A stretch of DNA of 64,000 nt from Ixodes scapularis (GCF_016920785.2 NW_024609857.1:191655027-191719026); one strand, 5' to 3'; numbered from the stretch's first letter, positions 1-11,330 are shown. Notes: a model not told the origin generated them from the letters alone. Made by a program: numbers and translations.

Positions 1-247
1 GCGCTATATCACGACCCAGCCAGCGCACGTTCGCAATTGCGGCCAGCCAGAAAGTGCGCGTGCAGGACACACAAGCGCAGCAATGAACGCGCCCTCATAC
101 GCTTTTATGGAAGGCCGGCAGCGCGAGTATCGCTCCGCTCGTGTCCCCCTAGGGCTAAGAGGCTCCCCTGCAGGGCCTGGCAGACCGCTACGCTACGCAG
201 CCATTGAAAGTGAAAAGGTAGAGCCCCAGACGAGAGTCATGTAGCCA
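1..247. other. Stretch with no gene seen
   Basis: No reading frame of notable length and no recognised repeat boundary. The base composition is ordinary for the window. Confidence 0.5.
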
Positions 248-440
248 CCGCCCCGCTGCGGCGAGACGCCGAAACACACTTGTCCCGAGCGATGGAGTAT
301 CCGCTCGTGCTTCTCGCGTTCCTCGGGCACGTGGCCGTGCCTCGGGCTACTGCTTCTCTTCTCGCCGGGTTTGAAAACAATGTTTTGGGTCCTCGCCGCT
401 GCAAAAGCTGTGCGCTGAATACCAGACTTCCCGAAAAATG
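248..440 (-). repeat. Dispersed repeat, copy A of an inverted pair
   Basis: Read on the minus strand this block matches 1808-1921 on the plus strand. Shared tracts include AGCGCACAGCTTTTGCAG, a following AGGACCC, then GTGTGTTTCGG and TCGCCGCAGCGGGGCG. Copy A carries roughly 80 bp more between the two conserved halves. The short overlapping frames on both strands are by-products of GC-rich repeat sequence. The family is unknown; a MITE or a fragment of a larger element is likely. Confidence 0.55.
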
Positions 441-1042
441 CTCTGTGCTAACAGATCCTCGCGCTCCAAATCTGCGACCGGGCACTTATATGGCTCCGTC
501 ATCAAACCGACAGGCTTTGTGAGTATAGAGGAAGCTATGCCTTATTCTACAGCTCCATAATATTGTAGCGCGACTGAGTGGCGTGAATTTGGCACCATTT
601 ACGGCTGCTGGATGGTCGATGAATCCGGACCTCTGTACTGGGCTGATTTAAATGATGAGAACCTACACCGTACGCTCTTGCATGTCGCGTGTTGTAGACT
701 GTCCATTCTTCGCTCAGGAGATGCTACTTTCAGGGGGTCGTTCATGATGCGAACACTTAATGCGTTCATGCGGACGCGCTGTGCAGAAAAGCACAGCTTG
801 ATTGCATAGTTTATGCGCAGAAGCACTAATGATAAGAAAAACTGGAAGCTCACGGAAACAGCTAGAAGAAGGCGCCCAGTTGCTATACCAGACTGGCAAA
901 GGGATTGGTTATACAGAATGCGATGTGTTACAGTGGAGAGGCTGTACACATGTGGAGATTGGATGGCCCGAAGCGGCCCTGTGTCGTGCGAGGTAATTGT
1001 GAGCGCTCCGTGGATGTCTTACCTGTGGGTTCTGCGGTAGCG
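441..1042. other. Stretch with no gene seen
   Basis: It contains short open frames on both strands (for example 599-949 minus) with no recognisable domain. I see nothing else here. Confidence 0.4.
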
Positions 1043-1246
1043 GTGTAATACCCGTGCCACACAGGCAACTCGAACGCCATTTACAACTATGACATTTGAA
1101 CGATCGGCCAATCAGCGCGGGACACTCCGAGCGTGTTGCGTTCCATGCGCGACAGATCGCGAGCCGATTCGTTGATCATACGAATGTCATTAATTTTAAA
1201 TGGCATTCGAGTTGCCCTTGTGGCACGGGTATAAATTACACTTTCC
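1043..1246. repeat. Palindromic MITE-like element
   Basis: Left arm about 1043-1100 (with ACCCGTGCCACA, then GGCAACTCGAACGCCATTTA) is the near-perfect reverse complement of about 1180-1246 (AAATGGCATTCGAGTTGCCC, then TGTGGCACGGGTA). The arms are about 55 bp around an 80-bp spacer. Length and symmetry fit a non-autonomous DNA transposon. I could not fix a target-site duplication. Confidence 0.6.
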
Positions 1247-1807
1247 CAGAGCCTGTTGGAGTGTGAGACGTGGTAGACGGAGCGTGCAGAAAATGGAACC
1301 AATCGGACAGCCAGTTTTATTACGTCGCCGCTGCCGCCATGCATCGTGGGATCTGTAGTATTTCTGCACGCGCGACAACCCGGCTTAGGGTCTGCGCGAG
1401 GAGAGCACGAGGCGGCACGAGCTGCCTCGTGCACTGGCGCCTGCCTCCTATCATAACTTTTCTATTGGCGGCGAGATGTTTTGGTGGCGCCCTCCCAGAG
1501 TTTCCTCTCCTGACTTGGTGAAACTTGAAATAATTGCGCTCTGAAACCAGCATTGCCAACATCGTCAAAATTGAAGTTCTTACATTCATCCTATTTACGT
1601 CGAGAAATTTTTTTCTGACGTCATAGTCAGCATTTGGCCAATCGTAGCAGGCTGACCACAGCGACGCTTTCGATCGCGCACGTCGCCAATACTCACAAAG
1701 CCTGGGCGTTAGACAACGGAGCCATGACTGCCCAGTCGCAGGTTTGGAGAGCGAGGATCTGGTAGGACAGAGAATCAAAAAGCCATTTCTCGGGGAACCT
1801 GAAGCCC
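1247..1807. other. Stretch with no gene seen
   Basis: Its longest frame (1320-1778 minus, 152 codons) has no recognisable motif. Nothing else noted. Confidence 0.4.
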
Positions 1808-1921
1808 GGGGAATCTGGACGTCAGCGCACAGCTTTTGCAGTGGCTAGGACCCGAAAAACACTTGTTCGCTAGGGAGAAGTGTGTTTCGGTGTTTCGCCG
1901 CAGCGGGGCGCCAGCCCACGC
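1808..1921 (+). repeat. Dispersed repeat, copy B of an inverted pair
   Basis: Reverse-orientation partner of 248-440, sharing the AGCGCACAGCTTTTGCAG and TCGCCGCAGCGGGGCG tracts. It is shorter than copy A and lies about 1.4 kb away in inverted orientation. Confidence 0.55.
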
Positions 1922-2027
1922 GGCTCTCCTCTCATCCGTTGTCTGCCGCTCCACCTTTTTATTTTCGGCGGCCGATTCTCGTTGCGGTCTGCCAGGCTTT
2001 GTCAGTACACAGGGGACTATGGGGGAG

Positions 2028-2310
2028 GATCGGTGGCCGAGTGGTCTAGCGCACACCAGCTCGGAGCACGTGGAGCGAAAGCTCGCGCTGCAGAACCCAG
2101 GGATCCTGGGTTCGAGCCCCACCCCTGCCCGTTTCGATCTGGATGAGCATCGTACCGGCGTGCGGTCGTGTATCACTACTGCGTGATGCACGTTAAAGAC
2201 CCCAGGCTAGCGGCTGTACCGCACTGGCTAAATTTCTCATCTACAGCTGGGAGACTCGTCGCCCCTGTGAGGCAGACCAAGTTCTAGGCTGTATAAACAC
2301 ACACACAACC
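2028..2310 (+). repeat. tRNA-derived SINE
   Basis: The head looks like a Ser/Leu-type tRNA with a long variable arm. A box A (TGGCCGAGTGG, about 2034) is followed some 75 bp later by a box B (GGTTCGAGCC, about 2109). These are the two internal RNA polymerase III promoter elements. A non-tRNA body of about 170 bp follows, including TGCACGTTAAAGACCCCAGG, and the unit ends in an ACACACAC-rich tail near 2290-2310. The body plus tail separate it from a real tRNA gene. The SINE would depend on a partner LINE for mobility; the partner is not identifiable here. Confidence 0.75.
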
Positions 2311-2355
2311 CAATTATTATAAGGGACTATGCTCCTATGAACTACAGTTTTGGCG

Positions 2356-2457
2356 GCGTCACGCATCAGTGGAACGTTTAGCGCAGAGCCCTTAACGTTC
2401 CACTCATGCGTCACGCAAAGTGGAACGTTTAGGGCAGAGCCCTAAACGTTCCACTTT
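2356..2457. repeat. Two tandem hairpins built on AACGTTCCACT
   Basis: Two units each begin with GCGTCACGCA and carry a stem-loop. The first (2368-2404) is imperfect. The second (2418-2457) is a perfect stem of about 19 bp, with arm AAAGTGGAACGTTTAGGGC and a tiny loop. The 52-bp spacing indicates a tandem duplication of one hairpin unit. Confidence 0.7.
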
Positions 2458-4149
2458 GGGAGAGTTTGGCCAATGGGCGGAGCAAAGGCCGCCATCTGCC
2501 GCGAACGTTTCCCCCGCGGTAAGAGCGTTAACTAAAAGGACGACACTGCGTCGACTAATCAGCAGACCTCGACGTCACAACATTGGACGTCACAACGGTG
2601 ACGATGTTGAGTAGATGCCGCACCGGGCGTCGGCGGTGACTCAATCTAAGCCCTGGGTCTCGGCACCTCGGAGGCGGCAGCTTTCTGCTTTGACTAAGCT
2701 ACCCCCTTGAAGCCTGGTGCTTTGACCCCTGTGGGCGACAGCGCCATGATGCTCCTGAGCTCCTTTGTGCAACCGTGCAACGATCGAGCGGCAGGCTAAC
2801 AATCCCCTTGGCCCGCCGGTGCCCCCCCCCCCCCCCCACCAAAGTCTGGACGTCTTAAAATCGAACTGACATCCTTGGCAATAGCAACAATCCATCTTGT
2901 CATCATCTTGCATCTGTATACTCATCGCATTATCATGTTGGTTATACGCGGCACCACGGGCCTCCATGGTACGGGCTGTTGCCTTTCCATGGTGCCGCGG
3001 CTGAGCCGAAAACAGACATTACATTACATTACATTACATTAGCGATGCTTGCAAGCAACTACGCAGTTTGCTCTTATTCGCAACGCGCGCTCGTTTATTT
3101 TACCTTTGAATATGGACGACGAAAACCTCACACGCGTGAAGTGTTCAGTCACCAAGAGTTACACCTTTTTACTCTAGCGACGTTAAAACGGCTTAAATTA
3201 GTCGACTCGAATTTTTATAGCTCACGACCACCGCTAGGGGCTGTTTGGCGACCTGTGTTTGGCCACGAGATGCTCGCCTATACAACCCAATGAATGGCCA
3301 AACTCTCCCAATAAACGGCTCTGGCTTAGTGAGATCGGTGCCGAACACTGGCGCCAGCTCGCAGCAAAAAAAGAACAAAACCGCTGCTGCAAAGTGAGCG
3401 TCTGCTTTCGTTTCTCTTCTCTTCTGCTGCTCTATCTTGCGCTCTTTCTCTAGGAAAGACCGGAGCGCACTCGTTTCACGGAGCAGAGCGCTTCTGTATG
3501 TCTGAACACGTGATGTTTTTTCCCCACTGTAAGTGACTAGAAGGTACTCGAGAAAGAGGTTCAGCGTGCACTACTCTCCAATCAGGGAGGAGACGAGTGT
3601 TGCGTTCGCGTTCGAATGGCAGTCGACCTGTTGACCTCCGTTGTTGGCACCTGACCAGATAGGGTTAGGTGTCAGTGTAACGGATGACCAATACCGTGGG
3701 TTCACCGTGAGTTTAGGAATTCAGAGCACACAGACCAGGCTGCTTTTTGAACATTATTTTATATTCGTAATGGGCGTTGATGTGGGCGATGAGCGGTCCC
3801 GTCGTTCGCTGCTGACTGGCAGGTGTCTCCAGCAGGTCTTCTCTCCGTGTTTCTTGACTGCCGTCATTCTTTTCGGAGGTCTCCTCGTATTCCACACGTC
3901 CGCATCTCTCGGGAACACCGTGTCCGTGTCTGAGGTTGACTCAGGATCCACAGCCGTGTCAAAGTTCATGACGATCCCCGCGCACGCGTTAGCATCAATG
4001 GAGGCATCATCCGGCGAGGATGACGCCACGACTTCCGTGGGTCCGGCCTCTCTCGTCATTTCAGCGGATCGCGAGTAGCGCTCGTTCTCATCACATAATG
4101 CAGTAAAGACTCCCGCCCGAAGTTAGTAAAACCCGCACCCTAGTTCAGA
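2458..4149. other. Non-genic stretch with low-complexity tracts
   Basis: Contains a C run (about 2822-2837) and a pentanucleotide repeat of ACATT (3016-3040). An 18-bp inverted pair built on TTGGGAGAGTTTGGCCA lies at about 2455-2472 and 3291-3308. The frame at 3641-4078 (145 codons) has no ATG at its start and no recognised domain. I do not call it a gene. Confidence 0.4.
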
Positions 4150-4157
4150 CCTAGAGG

Positions 4158-4348
4158 CAGGCACGTAGCCAGGGGGGGGGGGGGGGGGGGGGGGCCGGGG
4201 GCGAGGGGCATGGGGCCCGGCCTTCCCCCCCCCCCCCCCGAAATATTCTATTTTGCTGGGACCCCCTCTCCCCCCTCCCCCTCATACAGCATTTTGTCGT
4301 GGGCGGGTCCCCCCCCCCCCCCGAAACAATATCCTGGTTACGTGCCTG
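4158..4348. mobile_element. G-rich hAT-like MITE with 8-bp TSD
   Basis: The terminal inverted repeats are CAGGCACGTAGCCAGG at the left and CCTGGTTACGTGCCTG at the right. The 191-bp element is flanked by a perfect 8-bp direct repeat, CCTAGAGG, at 4150-4157 and 4349-4356. An 8-bp duplication with CAGG-type ends is the hallmark of the hAT superfamily. The interior is long G and C runs with no coding capacity, so it must have been moved by a transposase made elsewhere. Confidence 0.8.
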
Positions 4349-4356
4349 CCTAGAGG

Positions 4357-4609
4357 GACCGCCTCTATGGCTCGGCGGTCTATCTCAGGGTAATTTCCTC
4401 TTCATTCGACGTCCGCAGTCGTTGCCCAAGCCCCACGACGCTGCAGGGCGGCTCGATGTCGTGCTCTGCGCGATTTATACGGTTTGCGTGGACGAGTTTG
4501 GTGGACCTCTCAGGGATCTGCTTGACTTTGAATGTAACTGGAGAAATACTCTTTTAATACCCGATAGGATCTTTCCATTTAGGACTGAGCTTCTTCGCCA
4601 ACACATTCA
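4357..4609. other. Short non-genic stretch
   Basis: Lies between the hAT-like MITE and the gypsy scrap. An open frame runs through it (4299-4628) but resembles no family I know. Confidence 0.3.
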
Positions 4610-4753
4610 AGAGTCAAATGGATCATGAACGTCAAGGACCCGAGCTCCCAAATGGCTCAGTGGTATCTGCAATTGCAGGAATATAATTTTGGAATGAAAC
4701 TCAGATCCGGGAATGTCCACAAAAACGCCGATGCGTTAAGCAGGATTGCTTAA
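4610..4753 (+). pseudogene. Ty3/gypsy RNase H C-terminal fragment
   Basis: A 47-codon open stretch ends in TAA at 4751-4753. It reads like the end of the RNase H domain of a Ty3/gypsy polyprotein: a KDPSSQMAQWYLQLQEYNF core followed by HKNADALSR. The N-A-D-A-L-S-R signature marks the junction just before the integrase linker in that family. No reverse transcriptase upstream and no integrase downstream are visible, so this is an isolated remnant. It is unrelated in position to the larger gypsy relic at 24.5-28 kb. Confidence 0.65.
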
Positions 4754-5803
4754 CAGAGTTTGTTCTTATACACTCCGTGCGGGAACTATAGGGGGCGCTT
4801 TGAAAAACGCGCGCAGCGCCGCTAGCGGAGGAGCTGGCGTTCGACCGTGAGGCGCGTTCAGCAACCTGCGGCGCCTTTTCGCATGCGAAGCTGTGGCGGC
4901 GGAAGCGCGTACGGACGGAACTTTTGATTTTTGAGCCGATACGTGGAGGGTGACGTTGCATGAGTGCTGGGAGAGATTTAAGAAGGGCATTTAGCTGTTG
5001 CTCCGCTTCTTATATATTGAGTTTGAGTCGTTATTAGGGGTAATTTCTCTAGTTGCGGCCAAAAAAAGGAGTTGGAGCAATTTTCTGAAAAGCAAGACGG
5101 CCGCCTCCATAATAGACTACTTCCATAAAGCCCTGCATGCAACACGGCGCGCGTTGCACTCTGGGAACTAGTTGGCCAGGGAGGAGGGTGGCATGGTTTC
5201 GGTTTCGATCGACACGTCGACAAGAGATTATTTTCTGGTCCCGAGAGCGTCATTTGTGGTCTCTAAACTAACCTAAATGGTCATACCTCGAAGCTTTAGA
5301 ACAATCCCGAGACGTATAGCTTGTCTTAACACATGTTTGTTGTATTTTTGTAATTGAGCCTTCCTGTTAGCGTTCCAATCGAGGTATGTGGACGAGCCAG
5401 TGCTGGGATTCTCGACGCTGCGAAGCTCGGGTGCTCGGGGATCTTGCTTGTGTACGAATCAACAAGCTGTAGCAACCAATAAGTATGCCTACATCGAGCT
5501 CGCGCCTTTACATTAGTGTTGTTGATCAGGAAGTTTGCTTCGGGCGTCCATAGACGAAATATTACTTTTTGCAATTACTGTTTTTCTTAATGTGCCTGAG
5601 TATGCGAGGTAAAACTCGGAGGTGCCATTGAAAAGCTCAATTTTAACACACTTATCTCTTATCTGTACTGACCCGCAGCACTGCACGAAGTGGAGTCCCC
5701 ACCCGCTTGCATTCCACTAATATTCAACATCGCGTATGCGCATAAAGTTATCCTGCAATCATAGGCGAATTCGCACATACAGGCCGTTTTAAGAATGCAA
5801 AAG
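4754..5803. other. Stretch with no gene seen
   Basis: Only short frames on the minus strand, without recognisable motifs. I see no repeat boundary. Confidence 0.4.
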
Positions 5804-5939
5804 TCGAGCACTTGTGTGAAGAATGTCGCACCGTTCGCCGGCAGTGCGTCAGACGGGCATGAACCCCTATGCGCACCGCATTGGGGTTCATGCATGCCCG
5901 TCCGGCGCACGGTGCGACATTCTCCAGACAAGTGCTCGA
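5804..5939. repeat. Large palindrome
   Basis: A left arm starting TCGAGCACTTGTGTG and a right arm ending CAAGTGCTCGA fold over about 60 bp each, with short internal bulges. Shared blocks include GAATGTCGCACCG, GACGGGCATG and GAACCCC. The loop is about 10 bp. It is probably a foldback MITE. Confidence 0.75.
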
Positions 5940-6944
5940 ATGAATTCAAAGCGCATTTGACGGCTGCTAATGGCCATAATATTTGTCATGTGATTGCTTT
6001 CTTCCTGCCTGAGTATGCCGAGGTAATTTCAGACACACCGTTCCCGGCACAGATCTCGGGCGTCAGTAAAAGCTCGTCCAAAAAGGCTTAGCGAGGAGTA
6101 GGGGACACTTGTTAGGGCCTCCGTCGTAGCTAGCCGATCTCAGCGTTTGCGAAAAGTTAATCTTCTATCAGCATAAAATTCTAGTGGGAGATATATGATG
6201 ACACGAGGAAGACATCATAGTAACTTTTGTGCAGTAGTGAGGTCGAATTTATTGCGTTTCCTTAAAAGTTCATGCGCAAACGCTGGCCTCAACTTTGATA
6301 CCCTGTGAGGATGCGGCTTGCTTTACGCCCAATGAAGTAACGAGAAGCGGACGTTTGGCAAACAAAATGCGTGTAATGCTTCAGACGAACAAATTTCAGT
6401 TGTAGTTCACTGGTACTAAACGCGATTACTGACATTGAGCTCAAAGATGCACTCGTGGGGTGAGGTGACTAAGCCACGATTTACTACGTTCGCATACGCA
6501 CACACAATATCCGGTGTTTCGGGAACCAAGGAAAGTGCCCCGGTCTTCGTTTTGTATCGCTCGAGAATGAGTGTATTGTACGTTCGTGAAAAGTCAGATA
6601 AGCGAAAACGCAAGCAGCGCGTTCGGTCGCGGCGTGATAGCATGAGATGAAGCTGCTCAGTCGAAACCGAAACTGAGTGGCCAACTAGTTCCCAGAGTGC
6701 ACTGCGTGCTATTTCGCCGCGATGGGGCGCGTCGGTTTTGGAAGAAGTCCATTGCTTTGAGTGGGAAATTTATTTCGCTCGTCGCTGTAAACGTAGGACT
6801 GCTGGAACGATGATATTGGAGGCGAGTGAGATGTACACTAAGTTTCTGCAAGAAGTGTGCCAAGTTTCATTAAGACGGCAGGTGTGAATGTTGTTTCTAA
6901 CGAATAAAGAAATAAAGCTGTACGGTATATCCAATATTGGACCC
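5940..6944. other. Stretch with no gene seen
   Basis: Scattered short frames only. An AATAAAG-like motif near 6905 is not attached to any recognisable transcript. Confidence 0.35.
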
Positions 6945-7600
6945 AAAATGTTGTGTCATAGCGGGCTGTGCAAAGTGCAGATTTGGGCACACAGGTGCTT
7001 GGACTTGAAAGTAACATGACACAGCACTTATTATACAAAAAAAAAAAGGTGGCATAGGGAAACCAGGTGAAAATTTGGTTTGGGCGGCGTAACTCAATGG
7101 GAACCGGTTTTGACCATGAAAAGGCTGTCAAGAGAATACCACTGGTCGGGGGAAGTGGAGACTTTAGAGGTAGGAAGGGACTAGTGGACTGTACGTCCAA
7201 TTGAAACACCTTTACGAAAGGTGGTTCCAAAGCCGAGAAAACAAAGTTGTCGGCCAACACACGGTTTGGCCGCCAAGGACTTTTGCCGTCAGCTGTTGTG
7301 TAATAACCTGCTGTGCGAGGTGCTGATTTTCGGCCCACAGGTACTTTGACATGACCGTCACTTGGCACAACACTTATTATAACAAAAATAGTTGGCATAG
7401 CGAAACCAGGTGGAAATTTAGTTTGGGCGGCGTAACTAAATGGGAACTAACTGGCTTTGACCGTCAAAGGCTGTCAGAAAATACCACTCATCATGGGAGG
7501 TGCACACTTTACAGGTAGGAAGGGACCAGTAGACGGTACTTCCAGTTCGAACCACTTTGCGATAGGTGGCTCTAAAGCCGAGAAAAAAATTGTTGTCTAC
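6945..7600. repeat. Diverged tandem duplication, about 343-bp offset
   Basis: The block about 6945-7250 is repeated at about 7288-7600 with many substitutions. Anchors are CACTTATTATA, then GGCATAG..AAACCAGGTG, then GGGCGGCGTAACT (7083 and 7426), then GTAGGAAGGGAC. A 186-codon frame on the minus strand (6838-7398) crosses both units. It has no known domain and looks like a by-product. Confidence 0.65.
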
Positions 7601-9205
7601 AGAACTCGGGGTCTCAGTGTTTCCACATCCAAAAGGAGGCTGATCAAGAAAGAAAGCACACCACATAAAATTCCATACTCAAACGCCGATTCTCCAGTGA
7701 TTCCGAGTTTCATGGTTGTTTTCTTTAGATTTATATTTGTCACTTTTTTTTACCGTTCGAATCTTTCTTCATGAAGTACAGATTGCGTGCCATATTTGTC
7801 CGGAATTATCATCGACTCGTACGATGGGGACGAAACTTCTTTGGAGGGCATTCCTCCAACGAAATTGGCACTGCATACCCGCGAGTGTGGGATGGCATTT
7901 CAGTTCGTCCCATCGGCGCTGACACATGTAGGCGTTACTGGTACGAAAACAAACGCAGAGCGCAAAGCGGCAGTGTAGAATATGTCAGCCGTGTCGACAC
8001 AGTGGCAGACATGATCGGGACACCAAATCTCTCGCGTCGTATGGCACGGCTCCATCGTTGTCGCTGTCCCACAAAACATCGGCGAGGTGAAAAACTGTGA
8101 AAGTTTGTCTCCACGAGATACGACGCACAACTATTCAAGCACTTAATGACGCAGCACAGGCTGCGTCATTAAGCTGTGAACCCAGCGCTGTGAACCCAGC
8201 GCAATAGCACCACTCCGACTTCAACGCGTACCAACGTACGCGGCGTGGTTTCGGTTTCGTTTTCTCTGGGGTGCTCACTGCCTACCTTCGGTACCGGCCG
8301 CGCGGCGGCGCGCCAGTCGCGTCGCACGGAGTGTATACTCGACCTGACTAAAATCCGTGGAGACCAGCGGAAGGATCCGGATCTTCTGGCGATAATCGAG
8401 AAACTAGAGAACAGAACACGCCCAACCGACGACAACTCTCTTGGCTTGGATAGGGAGGGCTGCACAGGCGCAGCCGGCCAACGGAGAAGGGACTTCAAGC
8501 TCGAGGGGTATGGTAGAGGGTTGTGGCGCCGAAGACTTGGGTTCCCACTGTCTTGCGAGAATTTTATGGCACGCCGTATGGGAACAGTATTACAAATTCA
8601 AAGAAAGTAGCATACTCGAAAATGTACGTACTGTATTTGTTCGTGACGGGATGTCGTAAAGTGAGGTTGGTAAATTCAAACTGAAACTGTGGCCAAAGGG
8701 TTGCCGAGATGTTTGGTACGGCGCTACCCCGCTAGGATCGCTTGGGTTTCGCCAGAGGTCTATAGACAACTGCAAGCCTGGCGCCGTGACTGGTGCCCCA
8801 TGTGTGCAAGCACCTGTAGCGTGCGCCTAGACGTAGCTACGGCAAGCATGCATTTGCACGGGGTTGTCCGCACGAGCAACAACGCGACTGTGCCCAGTCG
8901 CCCCACTTACAATCCTCTATAATTAAATAGAGGAGGACTACAATTACACGGACAACAAAATAAAAACCTCGTGTACCGCGACGTTTTGTAATTCGCCGGA
9001 ATTTTTCTATATTTTGCCGTGATTGTTTGCCGCTAGTGTTCGCAAGGAAAATGAACTCACAGAATTACCCTTAGAACCTACTACATGTCGTCCATTATGA
9101 AGACACGAAAATGCGCGCAATTACCCAGTTCGTTTCGAAACTTTTATCTTTGTAGCGGGGTATCCATATTAACGCGGCCCCTACTGACCACAGAGGACAG
9201 TCACG
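7601..9205. other. Non-genic stretch with a hairpin
   Basis: A perfect 14-bp stem (CTTAATGACGCAGC, 8142-8155 with 8160-8173) is followed at once by two copies of CTGTGAACCCAGCG (8174-8201). The 121-codon frame at 8245-8610 has no motif I recognise and does not look like a gene by context. Confidence 0.4.
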
Positions 9206-9300
9206 CAGGCACGTAGCCAGGGGGCCCCCCAAATCTGCCATTTTACTGGGACCCCCCTCTCCTCTCTCCCCCTCATACAGCATTCTGTCATGGGCGCGCG

Positions 9301-9333
<33 letters not shown>

Positions 9334-9355
9334 AAACAAAATCCTGGCTACGTGC
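9206..9355. mobile_element. G/C-rich hAT-like MITE, degenerate copy
   Basis: The left end CAGGCACGTAGCCAGG is identical to that of the 4158-4348 element. The right end, CCTGGCTACGTGC, lacks the final bases. The interior is a long C run. The flanks share GACAGT but a clean 8-bp duplication is lost. Confidence 0.6.
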
Positions 9356-9869
9356 GACAGTGCGTTCCTTCGGTTGCTCTTGCCGACCTAGGGCGGCCCG
9401 GCATCCTGGGAGTATCCTGAAGGTCGGGCGATCGATTTTTGCGAGAAAGCTAGCAGACGACGACGGTCACGAACGCCAACACTGCCGTCTGCGAAGCCGC
9501 TCGGTACGTCACAAGTGACGTCACAGGTGAGGAAGTATCGACGTTACGAAAGGTCGTTGCAGACCTTCGGGGCAGAGGGAAAGGACGTGTGGAAGGGAGG
9601 CGCGAAAAGCGGAGGCGAACCGGTGTTTCAGGCTCGGCGTTCGGGAACTGGGTTATTGCGACAGATTCCTCCGTTTATAGTGGCGCTGTCTTTCAGATCA
9701 CCTTGGGAGCTCACACGGGCTCATAAAGCACGTTGGTTAGGGCGCTGGCTCCGGTCCAGGCTGTGGCTTTAACCGGACTGTTCTTGTACAGAGTTGCACA
9801 TAAAAAGAAGCTTGAATGAGTCGCTCCGCGACGCCGCTGCGGTAAAAAAACACGTGACTGCTGAAGAGC
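9356..9869. other. Stretch with no gene seen
   Basis: One 85-codon frame (9515-9772) without recognisable features. Nothing else noted. Confidence 0.35.
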
Positions 9870-10831
9870 ACATGTACGTAACACGTTACAAGTAACGAGT
9901 TACTTCTGCCTAGTTACAATTTTTGGTAACGAGTAACGTATTCAGTTACTTTTTCTAGAAAAGGAACGGGTAACGTATTTACTTACTTTTAAGCAGACAT
10001 GTACCAGTTACTCAAAAAGTTAATTAAGTTAAGTTACTGAGTATTAGCCTCAAAAGTAATTTGAGTAGAGTAGAAATTATTCAGATAGTGAGTAATTGAA
10101 TAAATTACTAACTACCGTAAAAAAGTAGCTTACTACTTTTGAATTTACTTTTATATTTTTTTTATGCTAACAAGAAGTGCATAGGTTTTGATGTGTTAGC
10201 GAAATTCTGCTGGCTGAAAATAAAGCGGCTTGTGTTTTCACAGGAATGCTGCAATAGCTGGTTCTGCTTCTACATGCCTAATTGTTTTGTACTTCTTTTT
10301 CTTTTTGGTCACTGATGTACTGCGGATGTATCTTTTCTCCTTTGAGGTTTAGAACTGCCTCAGCTTGATTTTGCAGACAGTGCTTGCTTGTTTACAGTGT
10401 TGCGTAAAGTAAGTCTAAAAACTACTTGCAAGAACAAATTAAAGGAGAGGTTAGGTACTTCAAATAATGTAGTAAGCACACCGGGTACAAAGTACTTGAA
10501 GTGAAGTACTATAAATACAATCTATTTTCAAAGTGAAGTAGAAGTACTTTTTAACAAAATCTTTCAGAATGCTCTTTCATTTCCTGTAAAAATTTTTTTT
10601 TTTTTTTTTTTACTGGTACGCGTTTGTTTGGGGGGAAATTGGGGGCGCATCAGTTTCTTTTTCGGAAATGGCGGCAAATAATATAGGTCGCCACAAAGAA
10701 ATTGTTTTATTCTCGCTGACGAACTATTTAACACAATCAACTTATAAGGCGCTTATTTGTATCGGTCTTATAGCCGCCATTACTTGCCTGAGGGTGGTGT
10801 ATTTTTTTACTTCCTTTCAGTGAGGATGCAG

Positions 10832-11004
10832 TGTGTAGTATCACGATCAGTATGAGTGCGAACACCGCTCCGCATGGCACGCGGTACTATCAGTGCCCCC
10901 TGGCGATTCCCCTATGAAGCATCAGTGCACCTTGTGGTCAAGACATATCGTTTCTAGCGATCGCCGCACCACCCTGCACTTCCGGGTCGTCTGCTAGCGA
11001 AAAA
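10832..11004. repeat. Left inverted arm
   Basis: About 170 bp that reappear in reverse complement at 17245-17417 with roughly 90 percent identity by eye. Shared blocks include GCACTGATGCTTCA, CAGGGGGCACTGATAGTACC and CGCTAGCAGACGAC. The arms are absent from copy 2 at 50.8-53.5 kb, so they belong to a separate foldback unit or to a longer version of the element. Confidence 0.75.
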
Positions 11005-11318
11005 CGGTCGGCAAAACTGCGAGACTGTTCACCAATGACAAAGCGCAATTTTTGCTACCAATGTGCACCAGGAGAAATTACTTGTATAACTATTTTTAGC
11101 GTCATCTTTTTTTATTATGAAGTTTTAGTAGATTATTCTCATGACTCCGATAACAATACCCGATCCTTCGCCGACGCCTTTAAGCATGCATCATATTGGT
11201 ATGGGAGGTATGAAAACAACCAAGACTGCCTATTATTTACTTCCCGTTAGTTTTGCGAGAGCAAAGGACCACCAATGCGAAAGGCAAGAAGTTAGCGCGG
11301 TGCAAGCGTGGGTAATAC

Positions 11319-11330
11319 CCTTCATCATAG
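11319..11330 (+). repeat. Target-site duplication, left
   Basis: CCTTCATCATAG, repeated exactly at 17159-17170. It defines the 5' boundary of the I-type element. Confidence 0.8.

Noticed and set aside
3250..3370. Possible LTR end plus primer-binding site (AATAAACGG followed by TGGCGCCAGCTC)
   Set aside because: No second LTR or polypurine tract found, and the sequence is shared in part with an inverted repeat at 2455.
3641..4078. 145-codon frame with a hydrophobic stretch
   Set aside because: No ATG at the start and no recognisable domain.
6838..7398. 186-codon frame on the minus strand
   Set aside because: It runs across a diverged tandem duplication and shows no domain or start context.
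8245..8610. 121-codon frame as host gene
   Set aside because: No motif, no splice or promoter context, and similar lengths occur by chance in GC-rich DNA.
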